DNA from: Rhizobium leguminosarum
GTDB taxonomy: Bacteria; Pseudomonadota; Alphaproteobacteria; Rhizobiales; Rhizobiaceae
NCBI RefSeq assembly: GCF_001679785.1
Contig: NZ_CP016291.1
Coordinates: 62,001-126,000 of the forward strand
Direction: 5' to 3'
DNA: 64,000 bases
The translations under genes were made by a program, and so were the position numbers. This document shows, piece after piece, positions 18,566-27,757 of the stretch. Numbering within the stretch: the first letter of the stretch is position 1; each line of letters starts with the position of its first letter. The notes under the pieces were generated by a model, which was not told the origin of the DNA, did no database searches, and was given only the letters and a program-made list of their open reading frames with translations.

Positions 18566-19542
18566 TCGTTTCATCCGCACCTTTTCGGGTCAGCTTCGCC
18601 GGAGGCGGCTCGGACATAGCGTCCTACTATCGCCGCCAAGCAGGTGCGGTCTTGTCCTGCGCGATCGCCAAGTACAGCTTTATTATCGTGCATAACTACT
18701 TCAATGAAAACAAATATCATCTCAAATATACGCGCACCGAGCTCGCCGATACGCTTGAAGAGATCGCCCATCCGCTGCTGCGCGAGGCCCTGCGGATGCA
18801 TCGGATCGAGCCCGGCATCGAAGTTGCTTCCGTCGCCGACATTCCCTCGGGAACCGGGTTGGGATCATCCAGTTCCTTTTCCGTGGCGCTGATCAACGCG
18901 CTCTATGCCCACAGGTCGCGCTTTGCCTCGAAGGATCAGCTGGCGGAAGAAGCCTGCAGGCTCGAAATCGATATCCTGAAGGAGCCGATCGGCAAGCAGG
19001 ACCAATATGCGGCCGCTCATGGCGGCCTGAACTTCATCGAATTCAATCCCAACGGCGGCGTCAACGTTCAGCCTGTCGTGCTCGGTTCCGAAAAGATGGC
19101 GGAACTCGAGAACAACATCCTGCTGTTTTTCACAGGGAGCCAGCGCGATACGCGCTCGGTGCTGTCGACGCAGGTGCAGGCCATGGAGGCTGACGAAGAA
19201 AAATTCCGGACCGTCGAGCGCATGGTGCAGCTGAGCTACGAAATGCGCGATATCCTGATGGCTGGAGATCTCAGTGCGTTCGGCGAAGCCCTGCACCGCG
19301 GATGGATGATGAAAAGATCGCTGACCTCGAAGATTACCAACAATGCGATCGACGAGTTTTACGAGGCGGCGCGTGCTGCCGGCGCTATCGGGGGCAAGCT
19401 TGCAGGTGCAGGCGGAGGCGGCTTCCTCGTTCTCTATTGCCCTAGAGATCGTCAGGAAAAGGTGCGGCAAGCGCTGTCGCAGCTCAAGGAAATCGAGTTT
19501 CGTTTTGACTGGAGCGGCGCGCGCATCGCCTTTGCACAGTAG
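18562..19542 (+). CDS. hddA: GHMP kinase, D-glycero-D-manno-heptose 7-phosphate kinase-like (HddA)
   Basis: 326 residues from a TTG start overlapping the previous stop, with GAGGAGG just upstream. The N-terminal APFRVSFAGGGSD, the ATP-binding SGTGLGSSSSFSVALINAL near residue 97 and the C-terminal GGKLAGAGGGGFLVLY are hallmarks of GHMP kinases of the HddA type. The reaction would be 1-phosphorylation of heptose 7-phosphate. This kinase, rather than an HldE type, points to the GDP-alpha-heptose rather than the ADP-beta-heptose route. Confidence 0.85.
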   Translation: MIVSSAPFRVSFAGGGSDIASYYRRQAGAVLSCAIAKYSFIIVHNYFNENKYHLKYTRTELADTLEEIAHPLLREALRMHRIEPGIEVASVADIPSGTGLGSSSSFSVALINALYAHRSRFASKDQLAEEACRLEIDILKEPIGKQDQYAAAHGGLNFIEFNPNGGVNVQPVVLGSEKMAELENNILLFFTGSQRDTRSVLSTQVQAMEADEEKFRTVERMVQLSYEMRDILMAGDLSAFGEALHRGWMMKRSLTSKITNNAIDEFYEAARAAGAIGGKLAGAGGGGFLVLYCPRDRQEKVRQALSQLKEIEFRFDWSGARIAFAQ

Positions 19543-19551
19543 AAAGTGGGA

Positions 19552-20769
19552 ATGGCACCACGTCTCATCATCACCGGATCGACCGGCTATATCGGTGCGA
19601 GACTTGCCGCGATGGCGCGTGAGCGCGGTTTCGACGTGGTCGAGCTGGGCCGCCGGCCCGGCGCCAAGTGGCGCATTGGAGATGAGCCTGCCGCGTCCGA
19701 TCTGGAGGGAGCGGTTGGGCTCGTCCATCTCGCGCATTGCTGGGCTACTCCGCCGGAGGCGGCCGAAGAAGAAAACGTCAATATATCAGGCACCTTGAAG
19801 CTGGCCGAAGCGGCAAAGACAGCCGGAGTGCCGCGCTTCGTTTTTGCCTCGTCCACCTCGTCCAGAAGAGAAGCGCTCAATGTCTACGGCCGGACCAAGT
19901 TCAGGATCGAAGAGCATTTGGCTGCCAGCGAGGCGGTACCGATCGTCAGAATTGCGCGAATAGGGCTCGTTTACGGCGGCCCCCGCACAGCGATGTACGG
20001 CCTGATGGCGAAATTGGCGGCGCTCAGCCCAATCCTGCCGATGATCGGACTCAGCCGAAAAGTTCAGCCCATTCATCTCGACGAAGTCGCCGCAGGGCTG
20101 CTGGCGTTGGCGACCGGAGAAAACCAGCCGCTGCAGACATTTGTGCTGGCGCAGGAAAATCCCATAAGCTTTGCCGCCTGGCTCAGAATTCTCCGCCGTG
20201 CCCAGGGTAATGGCAACCTCCATTTCATACCGGTGCCCCTGACCGCCGCACTCCTCGCCTGCCGCGTGACGAAGCTTCTCCCGTTGATTCCCACGGTCGA
20301 TCCGGAGCGCGTGCTCGGGCTTGCAGGCGCAGCACCGATGGAGAGCAGCGAGAGCCTCAGGCTCCTGAAGTTGAACCTGTCTGACCCGGCGATGGTGCTT
20401 GCCGGAGAATTCGGCCAGACACACGAGGAGCAATCGCGATGTGAGGCACAGGCTCTGCTGCGATATCTAGGCATCGCGCCCACGGAAATACAACTGCAGA
20501 GGCTTTGCGAAGGGCTGCGGCGTGAGGGATTGGCACCGCTCGGTCTCTCCCCGGCAATGATCAGGAATCCTGCTCTGCTGGCCCTCTTTGAACCGCCGGC
20601 CAATCGAACTCGGCATCGCCTCGCGCAGGCCCTTTATTTGGCCGACCTCGCAAGCGAACCGGAAAGGACCCCAGGCAAAAAGGCCGGATTTTTCGGCGCG
20701 ATGCTGGCGATTTCCAGCGATGTCCTGCTCTTTCCGCTCCGCGCGCTTTTAGCCGGGAGATATCGATGA
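19552..20769 (+). CDS. NAD-dependent epimerase/dehydratase family protein with long C-terminal extension
   Basis: About 405 residues (ATG 19552; GTG 19546 is an alternative). The first ~280 are an SDR domain (RLIITGSTGYIGARLAAMA, FASSTSS near 100, YGRTKFRIEEHL). It is followed by about 120 residues that I do not recognise, containing a LLKLNLSDPAMVLAGEFG stretch. The substrate is not evident. It overlaps the next gene by 4 bases, so it may act together with the GMC oxidoreductase on the glycan or its lipid carrier. Confidence 0.75.
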   Translation: MAPRLIITGSTGYIGARLAAMARERGFDVVELGRRPGAKWRIGDEPAASDLEGAVGLVHLAHCWATPPEAAEEENVNISGTLKLAEAAKTAGVPRFVFASSTSSRREALNVYGRTKFRIEEHLAASEAVPIVRIARIGLVYGGPRTAMYGLMAKLAALSPILPMIGLSRKVQPIHLDEVAAGLLALATGENQPLQTFVLAQENPISFAAWLRILRRAQGNGNLHFIPVPLTAALLACRVTKLLPLIPTVDPERVLGLAGAAPMESSESLRLLKLNLSDPAMVLAGEFGQTHEEQSRCEAQALLRYLGIAPTEIQLQRLCEGLRREGLAPLGLSPAMIRNPALLALFEPPANRTRHRLAQALYLADLASEPERTPGKKAGFFGAMLAISSDVLLFPLRALLAGRYR

Positions 20770-22295
20770 CTGAGCCGGATGCCGACTTCATCATCATCGG
20801 CAGCGGGCCTGCTGGTGTTTCAGCCGCGTTGCCGCTCATAGCGGCCGGCCGCCGCGTTCTGATGCTGGATAGCGGGGATGATGCCGGATCGCAGGAGGAA
20901 AGCCGCAGTGTCCGCGTCCTGGGAAGCAATCTGGAATCGCTGCGAACGGACGACGGAAGCTCGCCGAAATTGCAGACTCCCGCGGCACGAGGAATTCTCG
21001 AACCTTTTCGACACCAATCCGGTATAACCGGCGACGGTTTCATCCCAATCGGCAGCCTTGCCCGCGGCGGTCTCTCCAACATTTGGGGAGCGCAAATCAG
21101 CTATCTCGATGCCGAGGACATTGCGGATTGGCCGATAGACATCGCCTCCTTGCAGAGATCCTACGAGCATGTCGCCAAGCGCATCGGCATCAGCAGGAAT
21201 GCCGATGTTACGACAGGCGCTAACGGCGAGCCGGTCCTGCCGCTTGGGGCGACAGCGGCCCATGTTCTGCATCGGCACCAGGCCGCTAAGCCGGCTGATA
21301 AATCGTTCCGGCTTTTTCCCGCCGTCAATGCCATACTTTCGGACGCGAGATCCGGGCGGGCGGCATGCGATCTGCGCGGCGACTGCCTCTATGGCTGCCC
21401 GAGCGGCGCGATCTATAACAGCAGGCAGGATTTGCTTCCGTTGCGCAAATCCCCGCATTTTCGTTTGCTCGACAACATGCGGGCCGTCTCACTGACACGC
21501 AATGCGGGCTGGACGGTCGGAACGGCCGACGGATCCTTCTTCTCCGCGCCGAGAATAATTCTGGCCGCAGGAGTTCTTGGAACGGCCGCCCTGCTGGCGG
21601 ACCTCCTGCCGATTGACGAACAGGGACTGCGTCTTTTGAACAGTCCCACGCTCGCCATTCCCCTGCTCTCCCCCGCAAGGTTGTTGCGTTCACCGACGGC
21701 GACCCACAGCCTTGCGCAGCTCGGATTATCTCTGCGCTACGGCGACGGCGCATCCGATTACGTGACGGGGGCGATCTATGAGGTCGGATCCCTGCCGGCC
21801 CAGAGCTTCATCAACAGGATGCCGCTCGGCCGAAAGGCCGGGCGCGCCGCGTTCGAGATGATCGCCAGCAGTCTCCTCGTCGCGACGATCTATTATCCCG
21901 GCAATCAAAGCCGGAGCTACATCGGTCGAGATGCGACAACAAAAAAAGCTCTGACTATCCGCGGCGGCTTCGCCGAAGGTTTCGACATCCGTGCCGAGGC
22001 CTTGAAAAAAACGCTCCGCCGGGAATGGAAACGGTTGGGTCTCATTCAGCTCCCAGGCGCATCGCTGGCGGAGCCGGGCATCGACGCGCATTTTGCCGGC
22101 ACCTTACCTATGGGCGCATCCGGTCCGTTTGGCTCCTCTTCGGACGGCGAATTGAATCGCCATCCCGGTCTTCACATCGTCGACGGCTCGATCCTTCCGG
22201 ATCTGTCCTCCAAATATGTCACGATGACGATCATGGCCAATGCCGATCGCATCGCCCATCGTCTCGCCGAAACCGAAGCAAATTCGGCACTTTAG
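20766..22295 (+). CDS. GMC-family FAD-dependent oxidoreductase
   Basis: 509 residues with an N-terminal FAD motif (FIIIGSGPAGVSAALPLI), a GGLSNIWGAQ segment, and a C-terminal GMC signature (HFAGTLPMGASG, then HIVDGSILPDLSSKYVTMTIMANADRIA). A cysteine-rich CDLRGDCLYGCPSGA stretch lies near residue 203. GMC enzymes oxidise alcohols of sugars, sterols or other small molecules. As the last gene of the glycan cluster it may oxidise a sugar hydroxyl or lipid carrier. It converges on the gabD-like gene. Confidence 0.8.
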   Translation: MTEPDADFIIIGSGPAGVSAALPLIAAGRRVLMLDSGDDAGSQEESRSVRVLGSNLESLRTDDGSSPKLQTPAARGILEPFRHQSGITGDGFIPIGSLARGGLSNIWGAQISYLDAEDIADWPIDIASLQRSYEHVAKRIGISRNADVTTGANGEPVLPLGATAAHVLHRHQAAKPADKSFRLFPAVNAILSDARSGRAACDLRGDCLYGCPSGAIYNSRQDLLPLRKSPHFRLLDNMRAVSLTRNAGWTVGTADGSFFSAPRIILAAGVLGTAALLADLLPIDEQGLRLLNSPTLAIPLLSPARLLRSPTATHSLAQLGLSLRYGDGASDYVTGAIYEVGSLPAQSFINRMPLGRKAGRAAFEMIASSLLVATIYYPGNQSRSYIGRDATTKKALTIRGGFAEGFDIRAEALKKTLRREWKRLGLIQLPGASLAEPGIDAHFAGTLPMGASGPFGSSSDGELNRHPGLHIVDGSILPDLSSKYVTMTIMANADRIAHRLAETEANSAL

Positions 22296-22370
22296 CGTTT
22301 GAATTTCACTGCCGGAGCGTTGGCGATGAACGGGAACGCATCGGCAAAATTGGCGAGATGAATTCTCGGC

Positions 22371-23825
22371 TCAGGCAATGCCGCCCAGGCATACATATTT
22401 AAGTTCGGTATATTCGTCCAATCCGTGCCTCGACCCTTCGCGACCGAGACCCGACATCTTCACGCCGCCGAACGGAGCCTCGGCCGTGGAGACGAGACCG
22501 GTATTGACGCCGACCATCCCATATTCGAGCGCTTCGGCCACGCGAAATACCCGCGACAGATCGCGGGCGTAAAAATACGAAGCAAGCCCGAACTCAGTGT
22601 CGTTTGCCTGTTCGATGACGTCCTCTTCGTCGCGGAAGCGAAACAGCGGTGCAAGCGGCCCGAAAGTTTCCTCACGCGCCACCTGCATGCCGGTAGCAAC
22701 ATCGCGCAGGATCGTCGGCTCGAAGAAATGGCCGCCGAGCGCGTGGCGTTTGCCGCCTAAGACGATCCCGGCACCCTTTGAAACGGCATCGCCGATATGG
22801 CTTTCGACCTTGGCGACGGCATTGTCGTCGATGAGCGGGCCAAGCACGACGTCACGGTCGAGACCGTTGCCGACCTTCAAACCCGAAACCGCTTTGGCGA
22901 GCTTGGCAGCAAACGCTTCGTAGACGCCGTCCTGGACATAAAGCCGATTGGCGCAGACGCAGGTCTGGCCGTTGTTGCGGAATTTGGCGATGATGGCGCC
23001 TTCAACCGCAGCGTCGAGATCGGCGTCGTCGAAGACGATGAAGGGTGCATTGCCGCCAAGCTCGAGGCCGAGCTTTTTGATCGTCGGCGCGCATTGCCGG
23101 TAAAGCAGCTCGCCCGTCCGGGTGGACCCGGTGAAGGTCAGAACCCGAACGTCACGGCTTGCCGTCAGCGCCCCGCCAATTGCCGCTGCGTCACCCGTGA
23201 CGATGTTGAGAAGCCCCGGCGGCAGGCCGGCACGCTCAGCGAGAACGGCGATTGCAATGGCGGAGAATGGCGTCTGCAGCGCCGGCTTGAGAACCACGGC
23301 ACAGCCGGCGGCAAGCGCGGGGCCGATCTTGCGGGTGATCATCGCGTTCGGAAAGTTCCAGGGCGTGATCGCCGCCACCACGCCTGCAGGCTGGCGCAGG
23401 ACGAGGATCCGCTTGTCCGGCTGATGTCCCGGTACGACCTCACCGTTGATGCGTCTCGCCTCTTCGGCGAACCATTCGATGAAGCTCGCACCATAGGTGA
23501 TCTCCCCTTTGGCCTCGGCCAGGGGTTTTCCCTGCTCCAGCGTCAGGATCATCGCCAGATCGTCGCGGTTTTCGATCATCAGCCGGTGCCAAGCCTTCAG
23601 AACGGCGGCGCGCTCCCCGGCGGTCTTCTTCGCCCAAAGCTTCTGGGCGATGACTGCGGCGCGGATGGCATCTTCCGTTTCCGCAGCACCGAGGTCAGGG
23701 ACCACCCCCAGCGGCTCGCCTGTCGCCGGATTGCGGACCGTCGCCGCCTTGCGGCCTTCCGGTTCGATCCAGCGATCGGCGATGGGGCATGCCTGCCGGA
23801 ACAGCGAGGGATCATTGAGCTTCAT
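22371..23825 (-). CDS. gabD: NAD(P)-dependent succinate-semialdehyde dehydrogenase family
   Basis: 484 residues. The catalytic cysteine is in NNGQTCVCANRLYVQDG, the general base region in LELGGNAPFIVFDDADLDAAV, and the N-terminus (ADRWIEPEGRKAATVRNPATGEPLGVVP) resembles GabD. ATG 23825 is preferred over 23858. It should oxidise succinate semialdehyde to succinate in the cytoplasm. It is the last gene of the eleven-gene operon, suggesting that the imported compound is degraded to a C4 semialdehyde. Confidence 0.88.
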   Translation of the reverse strand: MKLNDPSLFRQACPIADRWIEPEGRKAATVRNPATGEPLGVVPDLGAAETEDAIRAAVIAQKLWAKKTAGERAAVLKAWHRLMIENRDDLAMILTLEQGKPLAEAKGEITYGASFIEWFAEEARRINGEVVPGHQPDKRILVLRQPAGVVAAITPWNFPNAMITRKIGPALAAGCAVVLKPALQTPFSAIAIAVLAERAGLPPGLLNIVTGDAAAIGGALTASRDVRVLTFTGSTRTGELLYRQCAPTIKKLGLELGGNAPFIVFDDADLDAAVEGAIIAKFRNNGQTCVCANRLYVQDGVYEAFAAKLAKAVSGLKVGNGLDRDVVLGPLIDDNAVAKVESHIGDAVSKGAGIVLGGKRHALGGHFFEPTILRDVATGMQVAREETFGPLAPLFRFRDEEDVIEQANDTEFGLASYFYARDLSRVFRVAEALEYGMVGVNTGLVSTAEAPFGGVKMSGLGREGSRHGLDEYTELKYVCLGGIA

Positions 23826-23835
23826 ATGACAACTT

Positions 23836-24915
23836 TCAACAGAATACGTGAGCGGCACCGGGATCGAAATTCAGATGGACTATATCGCCACGGCTGAGCC
23901 CGGCGATAGCCTCATGACCGAACGGCAGGCGAACCGCCAGCGCCTCGCCTGTCGCCGTCTCGGTCGAGACGTGAATATTGTTGCCGAGGAAGGTAATGTC
24001 GCTGACCGTTGCGGCAAGACCCGCTCCGGCTGCCTGGTTTCGCGACAACCGAATGCGCTCCGGCCTCAGCATCAGGGCTGCCCTCGTCCCGGAGGTTCCT
24101 TTTCCATGCACCGGAATATGATTGAAGACGCTCCCGCCGCCAAGCGAAATGGTGGCCTGTCCATCGGAAGATGACAGCAGGTCGCATGAAATGAAGTCGC
24201 TGTCGCCGATGAATTCGGCAACGAAGCGGGTCCGCGGATTGGCGTAGAGTTCCGGGCCTGTCCCGATCTGATCGATGACACCCTTGGAAAAGACGGCGAT
24301 GCGGTCGGAGAGCCGCAGCGCTTCCTCCTGGTCGTGCGTGACATAGAGGATCGTCACCTCGGTCTGCTGATGGATCCGGCGTATCTCATGCTGGATTTCC
24401 TCGCGCAGCTTCTTGTCGAGCGCCGACAGCGGCTCGTCCATCAGAAGCACCGGCGGATCATAGGCAAGGGCTCTGGCAAGGGCGACGCGCTGCTGCTGAC
24501 CGCCGGACATTTGCGCAGGCTTGCGATCCTCGAAGCCTTCGAGCCTGACGAGCCGCAGCATCTCCTTCACCTTGCTGTCGACATCGGCCTTGGACTTGCG
24601 CCTGACCTTCAGCGGGAATGCGATGTTTTCGCCCACCGTCAGGTGCGGAAACAGGGTGTAGCGCTGGAACACCATACCGATGTTGCGCTTGTGCGACGGC
24701 GTGTCGAGTAGGGTCTTGCCCTCCAGCGTGATGTCGCCTCTCGTCGGCGTTTCAAAGCCGGCCAGGATGTAGAGCGTCGTGCTTTTCCCGGATCCGGACG
24801 GTCCGAGAAAGGTCAGGAACTCCCCGCGCCGAACATCGAGATTGACGTCGTGAACGGCGACGACAGGGCCGTATTCCTTTCGTATTCCGCGGATCTCAAG
24901 GAATGGTTCTTTCAT
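23836..24915 (-). CDS. Polyamine-type ABC transporter ATP-binding protein
   Basis: 359 residues: Walker [10 protein letters not shown] near 37, signature MSGGQQQR, Walker B VLLMDEPLSALD and a C-terminal TOBE-like part. It overlaps the preceding permease gene by 4 bases and powers the importer encoded at 24912-27709. The subunits are of the spermidine/putrescine group, but the operon enzymes suggest a small N-containing or aldehyde-yielding substrate rather than a polyamine as such. Confidence 0.9.
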   Translation of the reverse strand: MKEPFLEIRGIRKEYGPVVAVHDVNLDVRRGEFLTFLGPSGSGKSTTLYILAGFETPTRGDITLEGKTLLDTPSHKRNIGMVFQRYTLFPHLTVGENIAFPLKVRRKSKADVDSKVKEMLRLVRLEGFEDRKPAQMSGGQQQRVALARALAYDPPVLLMDEPLSALDKKLREEIQHEIRRIHQQTEVTILYVTHDQEEALRLSDRIAVFSKGVIDQIGTGPELYANPRTRFVAEFIGDSDFISCDLLSSSDGQATISLGGGSVFNHIPVHGKGTSGTRAALMLRPERIRLSRNQAAGAGLAATVSDITFLGNNIHVSTETATGEALAVRLPFGHEAIAGLSRGDIVHLNFDPGAAHVFC

Positions 24916-25712
24916 TGTTTCAGTACCTTACGCACGACGGCAACCAGCGCCATCAAGAGGATCGTCAAAAGGATGAGAAGGGTCGACGCCGCGGCGACAA
25001 CGGGCGTCAGGTCCTGCCGCAGTGTCGCCCATACCTTGACGGGCAGCGTCTGCAGGGTCGGGCTGGACATGAAGATCGCCACCACCACCTCATCCCAGGA
25101 TGTCAGGAACGAGAAGACGGCAGCCGAAAACAGCCCATGGCTGATCGCCGGCAGGGTGACCCTGATCTTTGCTTCCAGAGGCGAGGCGCCGCAAAGAACC
25201 GCCGCATCCTCGATCGACTTGTCGAAGCCCTCCAGCGCACTTGAGATGGAGAGGATCGAGAAGGGCAGCGCGAGAACGAGGTGCGAAATGACAAAGCCCG
25301 CCAACGTGCCGCCGAGGCCGATCCTCAGGAAAAAGGCATAGAGGGCGACCGCAAGAACCACGACAGGAAGGATCATCGGCGTCAGAAACAGCGCTTTCAG
25401 CGCATCGCGGAACAGGAACGAACCGCGCACCAGTCCGAAGGAGGTCACGAGCCCGAGCAGCACCGACAGGATCGTCACGATGACCGCGATCTTGAAGCTC
25501 GTCCAAGCCGATTCCAGCCAGCGCGGATCGGCAAAGAGCTCGCTGTACCATTGAAACGTCCAGCCGGGCGGCGGAAAGATCAGCCACTGCGAGGAGCCGA
25601 AGGAGAGCGCGGCGATAAAGACGATCGGCAGCAGCAGAAAGGCGGCGGTCAGAAGCGTGATCGCCAGCAGGATATATTTCCACCAGCCGAGGCGATCGAA
25701 ATTGAGCAACAT
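24912..25712 (-). CDS. ABC transporter permease (PotC-like)
   Basis: 266 residues from ATG 25712; a longer frame to 25763 overlaps the upstream permease and its extra residues are not family-like. Six membrane segments are apparent, with the coupling loop EDAAVLCGASPLEAKIRVTLP about two-thirds along. It abuts the PotB-like gene (stop at 25714) and overlaps the ATPase start. Confidence 0.88.
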   Translation of the reverse strand: MLLNFDRLGWWKYILLAITLLTAAFLLLPIVFIAALSFGSSQWLIFPPPGWTFQWYSELFADPRWLESAWTSFKIAVIVTILSVLLGLVTSFGLVRGSFLFRDALKALFLTPMILPVVVLAVALYAFFLRIGLGGTLAGFVISHLVLALPFSILSISSALEGFDKSIEDAAVLCGASPLEAKIRVTLPAISHGLFSAAVFSFLTSWDEVVVAIFMSSPTLQTLPVKVWATLRQDLTPVVAAASTLLILLTILLMALVAVVRKVLKQ

Positions 25713-25713
25713 G

Positions 25714-26586
25714 TCAACGCCCTCCCGGGTTCTGGTTGCCGACGAAGCGCAGCTGCACGGCATAAAGCGACAGGGTCACCACGAGGAGCACCAGCGCCGC
25801 GGCACCTCCCATTCCCCAGTTGACCAGCGACTGCACGAACTGCGCGATCAACTCCGCGAGCATCATGTTCGCGGTGCCGCCGAGAAGCGACGGCGTGACG
25901 AAATAACCAAGGGACATGACGAAGACCATGAGGGCACCGGCCGCCATGCCAGGCATGGCCAAGGGCAGCAGGACACGGGTCAGGCACTGCCACCGGTTGG
26001 CGCCGCAAAGTGCTGCCGCCTGCAGGGTCGAGGGATCGATCTTCCTGATCACGCCGTAGAGCGGCAGGATGATGAAGGGCAGCATGATATAGGTCATGCC
26101 GATCGTCACCCCGGTCAGGTTGTTGACCAGTGCCAAAGGTTTGTCGATCAGCCCCATTCCGATCAGCATCTTGTTAATGAGCCCCGTCCGTTGCAGCAGC
26201 ACCATCCAGGCATAGGTGCGGGCCAGCAGGTTGGTCCACATCGACAGGAGCAGGATTGCAAAGATCACCGAGGTCAGGCGCCCGGGCATGATTGCCAGTG
26301 CCCAGGCAACGGGAAATCCGATCAGCAGCGAAATCACTGTGACGAGACCTGAGACGATGAAGGTGTTGGCGAAAATCTTGAGATAGGTCGCGGACCCGAT
26401 CAGCTGTGCATAGTTTCCAAGGCCCGGCACCGGTTCCAGCACGCTTCGCAACAAGAGCACCGCCACCGGCGCGATGAAAAAGATCGCCACGAAGGCGAGA
26501 GCCGGAAGGACCCCGCCAAACCCTGTTGCCCTGCGCGCCTTTGGCAGGGGCGCAATTGCGCCGGAGGCATCGCTAAATGTCGACAT
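25714..26586 (-). CDS. ABC transporter permease (PotB-like)
   Basis: 290 residues from ATG 26586, which has GGAAGGA just upstream; the frame to 26601 adds five residues without a ribosome site. About six membrane segments; the coupling loop LQAAALCGANRWQCLTRVLLP is near residue 190. It pairs with the PotC-like subunit and follows the binding-protein gene after 112 bases containing a stem-loop. Confidence 0.88.
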   Translation of the reverse strand: MSTFSDASGAIAPLPKARRATGFGGVLPALAFVAIFFIAPVAVLLLRSVLEPVPGLGNYAQLIGSATYLKIFANTFIVSGLVTVISLLIGFPVAWALAIMPGRLTSVIFAILLLSMWTNLLARTYAWMVLLQRTGLINKMLIGMGLIDKPLALVNNLTGVTIGMTYIMLPFIILPLYGVIRKIDPSTLQAAALCGANRWQCLTRVLLPLAMPGMAAGALMVFVMSLGYFVTPSLLGGTANMMLAELIAQFVQSLVNWGMGGAAALVLLVVTLSLYAVQLRFVGNQNPGGR

Positions 26587-26656
26587 GACAGTCCTTCCCA
26601 CCCGTCAATTTCCGCAGGCGCCGAGGTCCAACAATGGGCACCGACGCTGCGGGAGT

Positions 26657-26676
26657 CACGGCGAACATTCGCCGTG
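26657..26676 (-). other. Intercistronic stem-loop between binding-protein and permease genes
   Basis: CACGGCGAA and TTCGCCGTG form a perfect 9-bp stem around a 2-base turn, just downstream of the binding-protein stop. Without a U-run it probably stabilises or partially attenuates the transcript. Confidence 0.6.
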
Positions 26677-26698
26677 CCCGTTCATCTGCCGTTTCAGG

Positions 26699-27709
26699 CT
26701 ATTTCGCCTGCCAGGCGTACCACTTCTCGCCGATGGCATCGCGATTGTCCGCCCAGTAGTTCATGTCGGCATTCACCTGGCTGGCCGTCTGCTGATCCGG
26801 CAGGGTCTTGGCCGTCTCCGGATCCATCAGCTTGGCCGAGTCAACGTTGATTGGCGCATATCCGGTGGCTTTTGCAAGGGCGGCCTGCGGTTCCGCCGAG
26901 GTCGCCATTGCAATGAACTTCATCGCGGCTTCCACGTTCGGCGAACCCTTCGGCACGACGAGCGAATCCGCAGCGGTGATGTTCTGTTCCCATGAGGTCT
27001 CGGTCTTGATACCGCTCGCCGCAAGCGCGGTCATGCGGCCATTCCAAATGCTGCCGAAGGGAGCCTCGGCGGATGCCAGAAGCTGCTGCGACTGTGCGCC
27101 GCCCGACCACCAGACGATATCCGATTTGATCGTATCGAGCTTCTTGAAGGCGCGGTCGAGATCAAGCGGATAGAGCTTGTCGGCAGCCACGCCGTCGGCA
27201 AGCAGCGCCGCTTCGATCACGCCGGGAGCCGACCACTTGTAGAATGTGCGCTTTCCCGGAAACTTCGTCGTGTCGAACAGATCCGCCCAGGTCTTCGGGC
27301 AGGCGCTGACGGCATCGGCATTGCAGCCGATCACGAAGGAATAATAGAAACTGCCGACCGAATAATCGGTCACGAAGCGCGGATCGAGCTTGGATTTGTC
27401 GATGACGGAGAAATCGAGTTTCTCGAGCTGGCCATTCTTGCCGGCCTGGGCGGCATAGTCGCCTTCGACGTCGACCACGTCCCAGGTGACCTGGCCAGCC
27501 TCGACCATCGCCTTGAGCTTGCCGTAATCCGTCGGCCCGTCCTGTACGACGGTGATACCGGTCTTCTCCGTGAACGGGCTGGCCCATGCGGCCTTCTGCG
27601 CGTCCTGGGTCGTTCCTCCCCAGCTCGAAAAGACCATGTTGTCGGCGTGCGCCGGTACGGACACAGCCACGAATGCGGCAACCGCCGCGAAAGCAAATGT
27701 TGTTTTCAT
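26699..27709 (-). CDS. ABC transporter substrate-binding protein (PotD-like)
   Basis: 336 residues with a signal peptide (MKTTFAFAAVAAFVAVSVP, cleavage near AHA-DN at about 22). The mature protein begins MVFSSWGGTTQDAQKAAW, typical of the spermidine/putrescine group. Periplasmic receptor of the importer. It lies between the catabolic enzyme genes and the transporter core, so uptake and degradation of one compound are presumably co-expressed. Confidence 0.9.
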   Translation of the reverse strand: MKTTFAFAAVAAFVAVSVPAHADNMVFSSWGGTTQDAQKAAWASPFTEKTGITVVQDGPTDYGKLKAMVEAGQVTWDVVDVEGDYAAQAGKNGQLEKLDFSVIDKSKLDPRFVTDYSVGSFYYSFVIGCNADAVSACPKTWADLFDTTKFPGKRTFYKWSAPGVIEAALLADGVAADKLYPLDLDRAFKKLDTIKSDIVWWSGGAQSQQLLASAEAPFGSIWNGRMTALAASGIKTETSWEQNITAADSLVVPKGSPNVEAAMKFIAMATSAEPQAALAKATGYAPINVDSAKLMDPETAKTLPDQQTASQVNADMNYWADNRDAIGEKWYAWQAK

Positions 27710-27757
27710 GTTCCCTTATCCTTGTTCTGGTTTGTCCTACGGGTATGCCTTATGCCG

